Assembly: GCF_900324465.2 (NCBI RefSeq)
Contig: NC_046617.1
Span: forward strand, 7,316,223-7,380,222
Length of the DNA stretch: 64,000 nt
Source of the DNA: Anabas testudineus
Taxonomy: Eukaryota > Chordata > Actinopteri > Anabantiformes > Anabantidae
Direction of reading: 5' to 3'
Shown: positions 34,301 through 48,012 of the stretch, one piece after another
Numbering within the stretch: position 1 is the first letter of the stretch
Layout of the letters: the number at the start of each line of letters is the position of its first letter
The notes under the pieces: generated by a model
The model's database searches: none
Told to the model about the DNA's origin: nothing
What the model saw: the letters and a program-made list of their open reading frames with translations, nothing else
Translations under genes and position numbers: made by a program

Positions 34301-36788
34301 AGCTGCTGAATGAGCCCGCTGCCTCCTTCTGTGAGGGGACGAGAACTTTGATGGAGAGATTGGAGTCTGAGTGGTTTTAGTGGGAGAGGAAATAGTGGAA
34401 GAACTGGGCTGGATTTGAGGTGTGGCTGCACTGGAAGTCTGAGGAACAGAGGAAAGAGTATTATTGATTTTCCATGAAGATGACACTTGGAGATGAGCTG
34501 AAGAAGCCACTGGGGAAGGCTGAGCTGCTTTTTTAGCAGAAGAGACTGTACGATTGGATGAAGAAGAGTTTTTCAGAGAAGAATTAGTATCAGGGTTCGG
34601 AGATGAGGTTTGAGGGGATGAAGAGGGAGGGATCTGAAGACTCCCCCATTCCCCATCAACACCAGAGGAATCCACCAGGTCCCCCTCAGAGGAGATCAAC
34701 CCCTCAGATACCAACCAGGATCTGTAGAGAGCCAGAGAGCAATAAAGGTGTGTAAGAGAATTAGAACACAAAAAACATTCACAATGAAAATACATAAAGG
34801 AAGGGGCGTGCCATGTTCCATACCTGAGACTTAGAAAGCTGGATGAACACAGACCTTGCTCCTTTCCAGAATCCTCTTTCTTCTGGCCGTCAGGTGGGGG
34901 AAAATCAAAGGAATCAAAACATGATGAGGGCAGGAGTTCAGTCGGAGACATGCTGGAACAGAGGCCCAAATCCATCTTCTCAGAAAATGTTTCCTCTCCC
35001 CTGGTCAGTTCAACTAGTCGTGCAACAAGCAGAGGGACCAGACCTAACTCCTGCAACTGCTCCATGGCAGATTCGTCAAAAACAAAGTCTACACAGGCCA
35101 GGATGGCTAGTCGGGAGAGCGGATGAGTCTGATGAGCAGACAAAAAGCTAATCAGCACCTCCAGTCCACCACTCTCCTTCACCTTGGCCCGATTGACCGC
35201 CTCCTTGCAACACAAGCACAGTGCCTTGAAGAAAACTCCAGATTTTAGTGGTTCTCTTTTGACTTTCTCTGTGAACTTGTGAATGACCCCCAGTGACCCC
35301 ACCAGAGGGCGCAAGCAGCCTTGGGAGCACATGTTGGCCAATGTTTTCAGTGCGAGCTCCTCAAAAGGTTTTCCTGACTCCCCAGATGCCATGACACCAA
35401 GCTGAGCAAGGACCCCAGAACGGGAAACCTCCCTGGCACATTCAACACCACAGCCCCGTGTCAGCTCATGGAGGGTCCTGAGTGCAGCCCGCCTCAGCCC
35501 TTGGGGATATTCTGGAGCAATGAGAGGGGCAAGGGCAGGTAAAGTCCCTTGTGTGAGCAGGGACAAGCGGTTAGACGGTGTATCCGAGAGGTACAGGAGG
35601 GCTCGAGCAGCTGACTGAGCACACTCCAGTTTAGGACAAGGGTCTTTGGGTGAAGCAGCAGTAGGAGACGATGGGGCGGAGGAAAGAGACACACAGAGGA
35701 GGAGAAGAGGAACACCACCTATATAAAAAGAAAGAAAATAGGTATATATACACATTTTATAAAATGACAAGTGGGTAACAAAGTCAGTCGTTTGAACAGT
35801 CCTAAGCCACAATTGTTTTATAAATTCAAATTGGGAATGTGAGAGATGCACAAAAGATAAATAATTTACCACAAATGCCATTAGATGTGTCCACCATTAA
35901 TGGTTATTATTTCAAGTCACAAAGTAATCAATATTTTAAAAATTACTACTACTGCAGCATAATTATCCATCAAATGACATTCAATGATTCAAATTTCTGA
36001 TATCAAGTGCTGAACTGTCACTGATAATACAGACTACAGACCAGCAGAGTGGATGAGCACAGAGCTCTCTGGATCCATGGCCAGGTTTCCCAAAGCCCGG
36101 GCTGCTCGGTTCTGAACAGTCTCCAGGGCTACATTTCTCTTCAGGATATCCACTGAAACAATATAGCATGCAGTTAAAAGTGAGAAGACCTGTTAAAGAT
36201 TACTGCATAAACTTTTAAAAAGTCATCATTACAAGATCAAATTCCTCAGAAGAACATAAATCACCACCTACCTAAAATACATATTCCATCGAGCTTGCGA
36301 ACCTACAGACGCAGACATTTTAAACGTGAGCAGATTTAATTTGTGATTTAATATAAATGCATTTCAGTGCCTTCTCTAATATTGCTTTTTCTTACCTCTA
36401 CGCGTGTCTCTAGCTCAGTGCAGCAGTTGGCCAGGATGCTCAGAGCCAGGTCCAGAATTTTCCTTGAACACTCTGGGTGTTTGAGCACTTCCAGCAAGGG
36501 TCGAAGACCCCCCAGAGTTCTGAATCTGGCGATGCCAGCCTTATCGCCCTTGATGTGCTGTGTCCGGATAGCAACCAGCGCTCTCCACTGAGAGGCTCTG
36601 AACCTCTTATCTGTGTCTCTGCCACCACCAGAGTCCGTTTTGTCATGGCCCTGATGTTCAGCTCCTGAACCAGGTTTGGAGAGGTGAGCCAAGCACCAGG
36701 TCAAAGAAGACTCTGGTGATGATGGGTGCCCTTCTCTGGAGGGTGCACGAGAAGGTTTCCAGTCACCTTGCACTGGGGATGCAGCCAT
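31373..36788 (-). CDS. armc5: armadillo repeat-containing protein 5
   Basis: Substrate adaptor with ARM repeats and a BTB domain. In mammals ARMC5 assembles a CUL3 ubiquitin ligase that acts on RNA polymerase II, and its loss causes adrenal hyperplasia. Seven exons, right to left: 36396-36788, 36272-36302, 36042-36152, 34824-35718, 33916-34721, 33387-33519, 31373-32861; 1,285 residues, longer than human (about 935). ARM-type repeats run from roughly residue 65 to 420 (e.g. [20 protein letters not shown] and [14 protein letters not shown]). A Ser/Thr/Pro-rich linker follows (exon 5), then a second helical block, an SKKPRL basic motif near 895, and a BTB domain from about 905 ([12 protein letters not shown]). 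An acidic/basic low-complexity insert interrupts the region after the BTB core. It shares a divergent promoter with the Myb/SANT gene at 37736. Confidence 0.93.
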
Positions 36789-37735
36789 GATCTCTCTGAC
36801 TGGCAGACAATGGGTTCACTGTGGTTACTTTTCAACCTCTCAGTTTAGACAAATGTTAACATTACAGACACAGTGGAGCATCGCTGCGTGTTCCCAGTGA
36901 AACATTAAGTAGTTAAATCATCGTTTTTTTCATTTCAGTTTGTTAGCTGTTCACTGGTGGTCAAAATTCGCTCATACTGAGATAATTCATGTATTTGTCA
37001 AAGTTTCCGCAACAATAACATTCTTATGTTGTCATAAAACTACACATACCAGCATGAAAAAGAAAAGTTGTACCACCTGACGCCGCACTTGCTGTCGGGA
37101 GATGGAGTTCCAACAGCTTCGGTCCACTCCCTTAAAAACAGGCCTACATCGTGAAAAGGCCGAACAAGCGTTATTCTAAGTAATGGACGTGTTTTTGCTC
37201 AATGTAACATATTTTTGCACATCAAATGACGAATTAAAGCTCTATTTGATCAATGTTTTGTTACCACTGGTCGAATAGTTTTTGTGAAACAAAATGCAAT
37301 CGCCTGTGTTAGCCGCTAACGCCATCTTTAGCCAAACAACAAAACGGACAGTTGAGGGAGGGAGCAGGGAGTAAAGAGGTGGGTCGTCTTAATATATGAT
37401 GGGAGTTGTAGTTCAAAGGTCGTTAACGCTCCTCTGTCCTAGTGTATTTAGTGTCCTTAAAAACTACATTCCCCGTGACAGTGAAAAATAGGCGCTTGGG
37501 TTGAGTGGGTCTGAGCGTTTAGGGATTGTAGTTTAGTTGATCGACCGCAATACTCAAAAGTCCATTTGTTTTAGGCAAGTCGGACTACATGTCCCACGCT
37601 GCAAAGTGACGTTGTTATAGTCATCGTTTAGCTCGATGCCAGAAGACGCATTGGTGCTTCAGAGAGGTTGTTAAATTCTACGATAGATACACCGCTAATG
37701 TACAAACAGCGTTCAAATGATTGTTATTTAACAGC
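36789..37735. promoter_or_regulatory. divergent promoter between armc5 and the Myb/SANT gene
   Basis: The two start codons are 947 bases apart on opposite strands. The interval contains no TATA box but has repeated ACTACA-type motifs resembling the ZNF143/THAP11 site: near 37043 (plus), 37385-37397 (minus), 37462-37476 (plus), 37525-37536 (minus) and 37584-37597 (plus). It also holds GTTAGCCGCTAACG at 37308-37321. This looks like a housekeeping bidirectional promoter. Confidence 0.6.
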
Positions 37736-38674
37736 ATGGAGGTAATCGAGACAATAGTGATTCAAAGTACTGAAGTGGAAGGAAAGGAAACTGTCGTGTC
37801 CAGTGTGGACGCTGATAAAACCAAAGCAGGTTGGTAGTCGTAGTTTGAAGTTAAACATGTTTCATCGAGTCATCGCATGATGCGAGGAGGGCTTGATGAG
37901 TGCGCAGTACGTGCGTCTGGCACTCAGGGTGTTGTTATAAACTACATTAATTAGAAGTATAAATCATCTGGTAAATGCCAATAGGGGTTTTATTAAAACT
38001 GGTTGTGTGTTTTACATGTTTTGAAAGTATTATATTTACTGCAAGGTTAACCCTTATTTTTCTCTCAAGAATTTATTTGGACACTACAGGCTACATGGCA
38101 CCTTGTCAACACCAGACTGGAAATGGATCAGGCTTTTGACCAGCCAGTCTGCAAGAAAAAGAAACTTTGGGAGATGGTGGCAGAGAAGGTAAATGCCAAA
38201 CTGAGGGAGTCAGAGATCACCGATGTCACCGTGAAGGCTTACGAGTGTGATCTTAAGTGGAGAAACATGCTGGCCACATACAGGAAGAATGCAGAACGGG
38301 CCAAGAGGCTGGGGGTGGCCAGTGTCCACTGGGAGTTCTTCAAGGCCATGCATGAAGTCCTGGGCAAGAGTAGAGAGGAGATTGAAGCCCAGCGCCGGGC
38401 CAAGCTCAATGGGACAAGAGTTGGGAAGGCCATAGCCAGCAAGAGGTTTACCCCAATCCTTCCTACGCCTACTGTGACAGCGGCTCCCTGCCCCACCCGG
38501 CCTCCACAGGATGTCCTTCAGCTGTACATGGAGCTGCAAGAGAGGAAGATGAACATGTGGGCCCAGCAGAAGGCCTTGGAGGAGAGGAAGATAGAGGCTA
38601 TAAACAACTTGGCCCAGGCCATCTCCAGTCTGGCTCAAAAGAACAACACACCCATGTCGAAGGATGGGCATTAG
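37736..38674 (+). CDS. Myb/SANT-like DNA-binding protein derived from Harbinger
   Basis: Two exons, 37736-37829 and 38070-38674, give 232 residues. Exon 1 encodes a short acidic leader (MEVIETIVIQSTEV). Exon 2 encodes a Myb/SANT-like (MADF-type) domain with spaced aromatic residues: EFIWTLQATWHL, KKKLWEMVAEKVN, KWRNMLATYRKN and SVHWEFFKAM. It ends in a basic/proline linker and a C-terminal helix LQLYMELQERKMNMWAQQKA suited to a coiled coil. Such proteins are the second ORF of Harbinger (PIF) transposons; the domesticated vertebrate example is NAIF1, which carries the HARBI1 protein into the nucleus and onto DNA. The transposase-derived partner lies convergently at 39913-41585. A specific target is not deducible. 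AATAAA occurs at 39188-39193. Confidence 0.8.
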
Positions 38675-39912
38675 ACCAAAACAATGTGAAATTGATCTTG
38701 AACTGCTTACCAAGATCCTTTATGATACTGCACAAGGAAAACTGTGTAGTACTATACGATTTTCATTTGGTCATACTGCCACATTTTTACTGTTACGTTG
38801 GCCAGTCTGATTTCTGTAGCAACTCAGATAAGAAGACTGAGAGACTTATCCAACACAGCTCTTGTTTATACTGCAAACAGACTGGATGATGGATTATATC
38901 TTGTTTTTATACTATAATAGATAACTGAGTTATGGGTGGCTGAGTTTGGAGAGTAAAAAATTCTAATGTCAAATTAAAATACCACACATAAAAAAAGATG
39001 AATTCAGGCCTCTTTTGATCTATGCAAGAATAGGATGTATTATTTTTAAATTACAACATGAGCACAATGAAGAAGAGAGAAGAGAAGTCATAGTTATACT
39101 AAATAATTTTTTCTGTGAAAAAATTAGATATACTTAAATTCTCAATAGGTATAAATAGGAATGCTGGTACTACATCAATGTATTAATAATAAAAAAGCTT
39201 CCCCTGTACAATGTGCTTCCAAACAGCCCTAAAATAATATCACATTTACAATTCTTTTTCTATCTAGCTCCTTTCACAAATTTGCTGTTGGGCAGAAGAT
39301 GAAAACACTGGTGTTATGTTTGTTTTATTTTGAAAGCTTTACCTTAAGTATTGTTTCTTGGTGACTTTGATATGAGTGCACTTAAAAAATGACTCCCCTC
39401 CACAGGCTACTTAAGGACTGTAACACTTTATATAGTTGACTCAAATAATGATTAACTATGTTAATGTCAAAATAAGTAATAATTTTCAATATATAAAAGA
39501 TAAATTCAATAGATCCATAAATTATGTTTTATTATGTTTATTTTGTGTAGGGTGGTGGTGGGGGGGGTGTCTTAATCGGACTACCTGTTGGAAACTCTAT
39601 AAATAATAGATTCTGTTTGACATGATTACTTTCTTATTTTTGATCTTAGGAAGTGAAACCTGGTTGCGGCTGTGAACGATTTTTGTTTCCTTAAACTGAA
39701 ACAAAAACCTGAGGTCATCAATTCTCAAATCCGCATTCTGGCAAAGTTACACAGAAATAAACTTAAGACAATTAAATACTGCAAAAAAGACTTTAACCCC
39801 AACCCAAGGGGTGACAGGAGTGGACATAAAGACTGACTCAGACAGTTTCTGTTAAAACAAACCTTTATCTTAAAACTGTTCATTTAAAAGTTCTCCAAAA
39901 TGGATCAGAACA
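38675..39912. other. shared 3' region of the Harbinger-derived pair
   Basis: AT-rich non-coding sequence where both genes end. Polyadenylation signals appear on both strands (AATAAA plus at 39188-39193; minus at 39528-39533). A G-rich run at about 39550-39570 (GGGTGGTGGTGGGG type) could form a G-quadruplex. No terminal inverted repeats of a transposon were found. Confidence 0.45.
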
Positions 39913-41585
39913 TCACACACTACCAGAGTCAAAGCTTCGCAACAATACATCGGAGATGGCGTCACGTCTGCAGACACCGTCTTCATCTACATCTCCCTCT
40001 CCAGTTATTGCTTCCTCTTTCTCTGCTTCTCCTTGAACAACTTGTCCCATGTCCAAGAAAACATTGTGCAACACACAGGCCGTCAGCACAACAGCTCTGG
40101 CTCGCTCATAGTTCCCAATATCAAGATACCTGAGCCTTTGAAATCTGGCTCTCAGGTTGGCAACAGCCTGATCCAGAATCTGAAAATGCCCCTCTAGCGT
40201 CTTGTTAAAGAGCTCCTCCCTTGGTCCGACACTTCTTGTGTATGGGGTTAAAATGTGAGCAGTGAGTGGGTATCCAGCTCTGGCCACAAGGTAGGAGCCT
40301 GAGGGCATCAGTTCAGGATGCTGCTTGAGTCTGTCTCTCAGAGCACTGCCTCTGTCCACATCTGATCCTTTGCTGATTCTGCAGTGTAGAAAACGGCCTC
40401 TGTGGTCACATACCAGCTCAAGGTTTAACCAGGAGTCAGGGTGCGCCTCCCTTTTCATCCTCTTCACCTCAGGAACTGTGCTCTCCAAATCGTGTTTCCC
40501 TATAGGTAAGCGTATAGGAATCTGCGTGTGTCCCAACACTCCGAGTACCTGAGGAACACTCTGCTCCTCGTCCTCCTCTTTCTTCTCTGGGCTGTAAAGT
40601 GGAAACAGCGCCTCTGCAGCCTCTTCACCTGGCGAACGGCGAGACGATAACCACCACAGTCATCATTTCCACCTGTTTTTGCTCTCAGATCATTGACAAC
40701 AATTCACTCATCAGCTGAAAAACAACATTGCAATTAACTCACCGACAGGCCATTGGATTTGCTTTTCCTTCAGCGAGTTAATGCGCTCGCAGAAAGAAAA
40801 GAAGATCCTGTGGATGTTTCCTTTCTCCAGGTGGAAGCGGCGGGACACACAGCGGTAGCTGAGACGCTCAGTGAGCAGGGTGAGGGACAACAGGACAGTG
40901 TGGGACAGAGATAAGCGAGCCCGTCCAGCCATCCGAGTCTTGGATTTAGAGCTTTGAAGCAGGTCTGCGATGTACTGGAAGAAAACGATGTGACATCAGT
41001 CAGTGAATTAAAACAGGTGTTTCAGGTCAAATTCACAATTAAATCATAACCTTTCTGAAAAAAGAGACAAATCTAAGGGGGCAAGGTCAGAACAGGACCA
41101 AGACAACATTACTTTCCACCTGTATAATGATGATTGGTGTGAAGTACACACACTAACCTGTGCACTGCTGACGAATCAACTGATCTAACCTGCTTTGCAT
41201 TTATTAAAGTAAATAAACCTACAACCCACCTGTTGATGAACTGGATTTATAGAGAGCTCATTACCTTGACCGCTGCACTGTCCACAGTCTCCAGCAGATG
41301 CTCGGACTCTGATACGTCCTCCTCTGGGGGACCGGGTGTTGTGGCTCCTGTGTTTAAAACCTGTGGCCCCACATTTGCTTGACTCTGCAGTAACTGTACG
41401 TATATAGTACTAGCAGGAGGAGGAGGCTGAGCTTGAAGTGTTGCCATCAGGTCAGACTCCAGGATGTCCTCCACCGCCTGGTCCAGCCGCAGCTCCAGCT
41501 CGCCCGGAGACAGAGGCTGCCACTCGCGCTCCACCATGTCCAGCACGGCTCTGCCCGCCGATAAAACATGCTCACTGACGTCCAT
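39913..41585 (-). CDS. HARBI1-like protein, domesticated Harbinger transposase
   Basis: Three exons, right to left: 41265-41585, 40743-40974, 39913-40628; 422 residues, no internal stops, all splice sites consensus. Residues 1-107 are a host-like acidic leader (MDVSEHVLSAGRAVLDMVER). Residues 108-184 form the helix-turn-helix-like region (LSLTLLTERLSYRCVSRRFH). The rest is a DDE_Tnp_4 nuclease fold (VLGVLGHTQIPI, LELVCDHRGRFLHC, NLRARFQRLRYLDI, ACVLHNVFLD). The catalytic positions look eroded: the usual first Asp falls in LGH near residue 216, an Asp remains at about 276, and the usual Glu is Asp at about 337. I infer a retained host function as a binding protein rather than a nuclease, probably with the convergent Myb/SANT protein, by analogy with HARBI1-NAIF1. 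Confidence 0.85.
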
Positions 41586-43649
41586 TTGAGCTGCTGGAGG
41601 ATAACCCAGACCTCCATACAGTCTAGATTACTGGACCGGCCATCGGTAAACCAAGTTGTTAGTCACAGCGCAGATAACAATCATGTAGCTAACGTTGTTG
41701 TTGTTGTTGTTAGCTAAATGCTAAGCGCGCCTCATCTGTGTGTGCCGCCTTCAAGTACGGTCGGAAGGTTCGCATGTCTGTGATGTGTTCAGGAACAATG
41801 AGCACATGCCGTTTGTCAATATGTTAAGGATCCAATTGTGTTATAGCACAGTAAGAATTATACATTTCTGATATTGATACATACAATTTGTCTGCCTCAG
41901 GTAGAGATATGACATCATCTTTCTCTATTTCATTTCTCTTTGATGAAATGTTTTCTCAATTACTTGTTACCAAAACACCTCCCACAAACTGTTGGCTCAA
42001 AAATGTAATGGTTTACATAAAACAGCAATAGTAAAAAACATCCTATTTGACTGATTCTGGGTATAATTTAATTGTACTTATTACTTTAATCTTACTAAAA
42101 TGACATGCTGCTCCACTTATACGTCTCTAAATGTCTGTCTCAAGTTATGCTATTGTATGTGGAAGATATTTTTATTTGGCACTACAAAGATGAGATGCTA
42201 TGGAATAAAAGCTGCTGTTGCCTCATGTTTTAACATGTAATGAGAAATTACTACTTTGTCGTACTCATCACACTGTGTTTGAATGTGCATAACTACAGAG
42301 ATATTCAGTGCAGAAATACAACAGTGCACAAGGATAAAAAAAAATGTTTTAATGTTAAATCAGTTACAAGTGCAACTTAAGATCATGTCCCACTTAAACA
42401 GCTGCAACTTGCAATTGTTTCCCGTTAAGAGCATCACCCTCAGATCAGAATTTAACGAGGAGGGTTGTTTTCAGTTGACGTTTTCTACAGCATGAGACCA
42501 AGTGCTCAAGAAGAGTTTATTTTTGTTTCTCCCTTAAAATTGTAGCACAGGAATGTGTAGGTGTTAATGGTGCATAATGCAACAAAAGCTGTAGCATTAA
42601 CTAGAACTATGGGCAATAATTCTGTCATGATGGATGGTAAAATATGCAGCCCACTAACACCACACACTGTTTAACTTAGAATATCTTTTGTTTACTATAA
42701 ACTATTAGGGATAATGATTGAAATCAAGATTTCAACATTGCCATTATTTTATAAGAAACAAACGTTGAATAGTTACTTCTCACCTAGGGTTAGGGTTATC
42801 ATTAATCACTACTAATTTAATTTTCATAGCTGGTATTCCAGTCACTTCCCTCCCTCCCTCCCTCCCTCCCCCCTCCCTCCCCCCCCCCCCCCCCATTTTT
42901 AAAACCAGGTCAACACCTGTGTTACATGCGTTGTAGATAACTGCAGCTGAGTGCATTCAGTCTCATTTACTTCTCTGAGCAACTTCAGTATGAAACTACA
43001 GCTGTTGTTAGGTCCATACTAAGAAATGTTCATCTTACTGCCAGTTCTTTTTCCAACTAGTGAATCTATTTTATTTCAGATTCATACTGTTGAATAGTTC
43101 TTGAATTACAGATAGTAACTTAGAAATTCACAAACTCCTAGACCAAAAGCATGTTATATCCTAGCAATAGTTTAATAAAGAAACACACAAACATAAAAGC
43201 CTAAAAATGTCACACCTTTTCAAATCCCACATTTATGCCAGCAAAATAAAAAAACAAGGCAGGCAGCATTTGCCTTACCCCAAATAAAGACTAGAATTCA
43301 TTAAATACGAGGTACAATTCTTTATGTTCAGCCTTTACCAATCCCATGGATGACTGAGTGTCGTGACAAGTCCGCCAGGTATGGCTGAAGGGTCTTGTGT
43401 GAAATTATCGATTTATCTAGCATGCGTTCACCGATTTCAGGACAAATGAACCACGTTGAAGCACCCGCCCTCACATTTACAACAAGGGGAATTCTTGTTT
43501 GTGTTTGTTTATGCCCAGCTGAAGATTTGTCATCTTTGAGATAAAACACACCCGCTGAGGCATCACTTCCCAAAATTCAACCCCTCCCTTCCCCCGTGCA
43601 TCCTCCCTCTGACCCCCTGTGTGTCCCTCTCACTTCCCCGCCCTCTCCC
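41586..43649. other. intergenic between HARBI1-like gene and elob
   Basis: The left part is the promoter of the HARBI1-like gene, with GTAGCTAACGTTG and a (GTT)n tract at 41694-41711. A C-rich low-complexity run (CCCT)n/poly-C is at 42847-42894. The rest is AT-rich; an 81-codon minus-strand open frame at 43328-43573 lies just past the elob stop, probably within its 3' UTR, and is not called. Confidence 0.5.
42847..42894. repeat. C-rich low-complexity tract
   Basis: (CCCT)n passing into a run of C. The exact length may be an assembly approximation. Confidence 0.85.
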
Positions 43650-46515
<2,866 letters not shown>

Positions 46516-48012
46516 TTCTTGCGGTTGGTTGCACACAGGAAAAAAAAAAAACGCCTTCACTGCACAGCGACGGCCGATCACAGCAGCATCCACAGCAGCT
46601 GCACCTTAACCATCAACCAACAGATGGCACCTCCTTTATTCCTAATCATCGGTTCTACTGTCAGTCAACAACACAGTGTAGAGAGATTTTTAAAGTGGCC
46701 TCCCACATTGTACATGGATCATTTTGCTCTGTTTAGAACAATTACACTCCCCAGGAAACACTTTTTGAATATGATGTTTCCTGATGTGAAGACAGCCTTT
46801 CCAGGTGAAGGTTTATCTTGTCATTTCTCCAAACCCTGGGTGCATTTAAACAAAAAAATGCAAAATTTACCAAGATATGAGCAGGCTCCCATCCAACACA
46901 ATGAATTATTGTGGTTTCTCATGGACGTTCAAAGCTTCATCATTATAAAGCTTCATTATGTTCCCTCCCTAGTGAAACAAACAGGCTTCCTTAACACCAC
47001 AACAAACACATCTGTACATTAACGTAATACATTACATATAACAAGTATTTTTTTGGGAGAGACTGTTTAAAGATATCACAGTCATCCATTTAGAGATTGC
47101 TGTGTAGAAAATATGCTGTTGAAAATCAGCTATTGTCCTATCAGACATTTTGAATCAAAGTATTAAAAGGATGAAATAATAAAATGAGATGAAGAAGAAA
47201 GATGTGTTTTTGTAAACATATTTACTGTAACTCATCTCTGCAAAACTAAGCAATGCAGATCAGACATAACAGCAGTACTTCATGTGTTGCGGAGGCATTA
47301 CATACTGCACGGTGACTGTGTAACATCATGTGAATGAAACATCTGACGCTTCATTTCCTCTAGGTTAAAAACAAGTCGTGCTGTTAGCAAAATTTATAAT
47401 CTTGAATAACGCTGTCACATTTTGTATAAAAGAGAAATAACAAAAACAAACATTACTCAAATCTATTAAGAAAGTTTATTAGAGTTCATTGACAATAGCA
47501 AGAATAAAACTAATCAAGAGCATGAGCCTTACATTTGTCATCTTAAATGCCTGGACTGGCTGAAGTAACTGAGCTTTTCTTGGTGAACAAACACCAGGTA
47601 GGGCAGCATTTGAAACAGGAAGTCACATCATTACATGTAACGTAATTCAAGATGTTCCATCAACCCAACCTATATGGCTAAAGGCCAAATGTGCATCACC
47701 TTACTTAACTTTTGGCCACTTGTTACTGCACTGCTAGATGTTGTTCCCGTATTTTTGAGGATTTCTAAGGCAATTTATTAAAAACAATCACCACCAGTCA
47801 AACAAGTTCTTATTCTAGTCTAACTACTGGACTAAATAACAGTTCCTCCATGACCAGTGAATCCCACCTCAAGGAACCTGGAAAATAATAACACATGGTG
47901 AGACACATCATACATTACTTGTTTTTGTCACCAAATGTAGAAACTGAATTGAATGTATGGCTTGTACTTGATCACAAAAACAACAGATTAAACTCAAACA
48001 TACCTTCAATCA
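46516..48012. other. elob upstream and 3' flank of the THAP-integrase gene
   Basis: Non-coding. Minus-strand AATAAA signals at 47475-47480 and 47774-47779 fit the end of the THAP gene. A 176-codon plus-strand open frame (46492-47022) starts in the elob promoter and resembles nothing known. Confidence 0.45.

Noticed and set aside
42785-42800. AGGGTTAGGGTTA, telomere-like
   Set aside because: Only two units; too short to count as an interstitial telomeric repeat.
43328-43573. 81-codon minus-strand frame just after elob
   Set aside because: It lies downstream of the elob stop on the same strand, so it is probably 3' UTR; no known domain.
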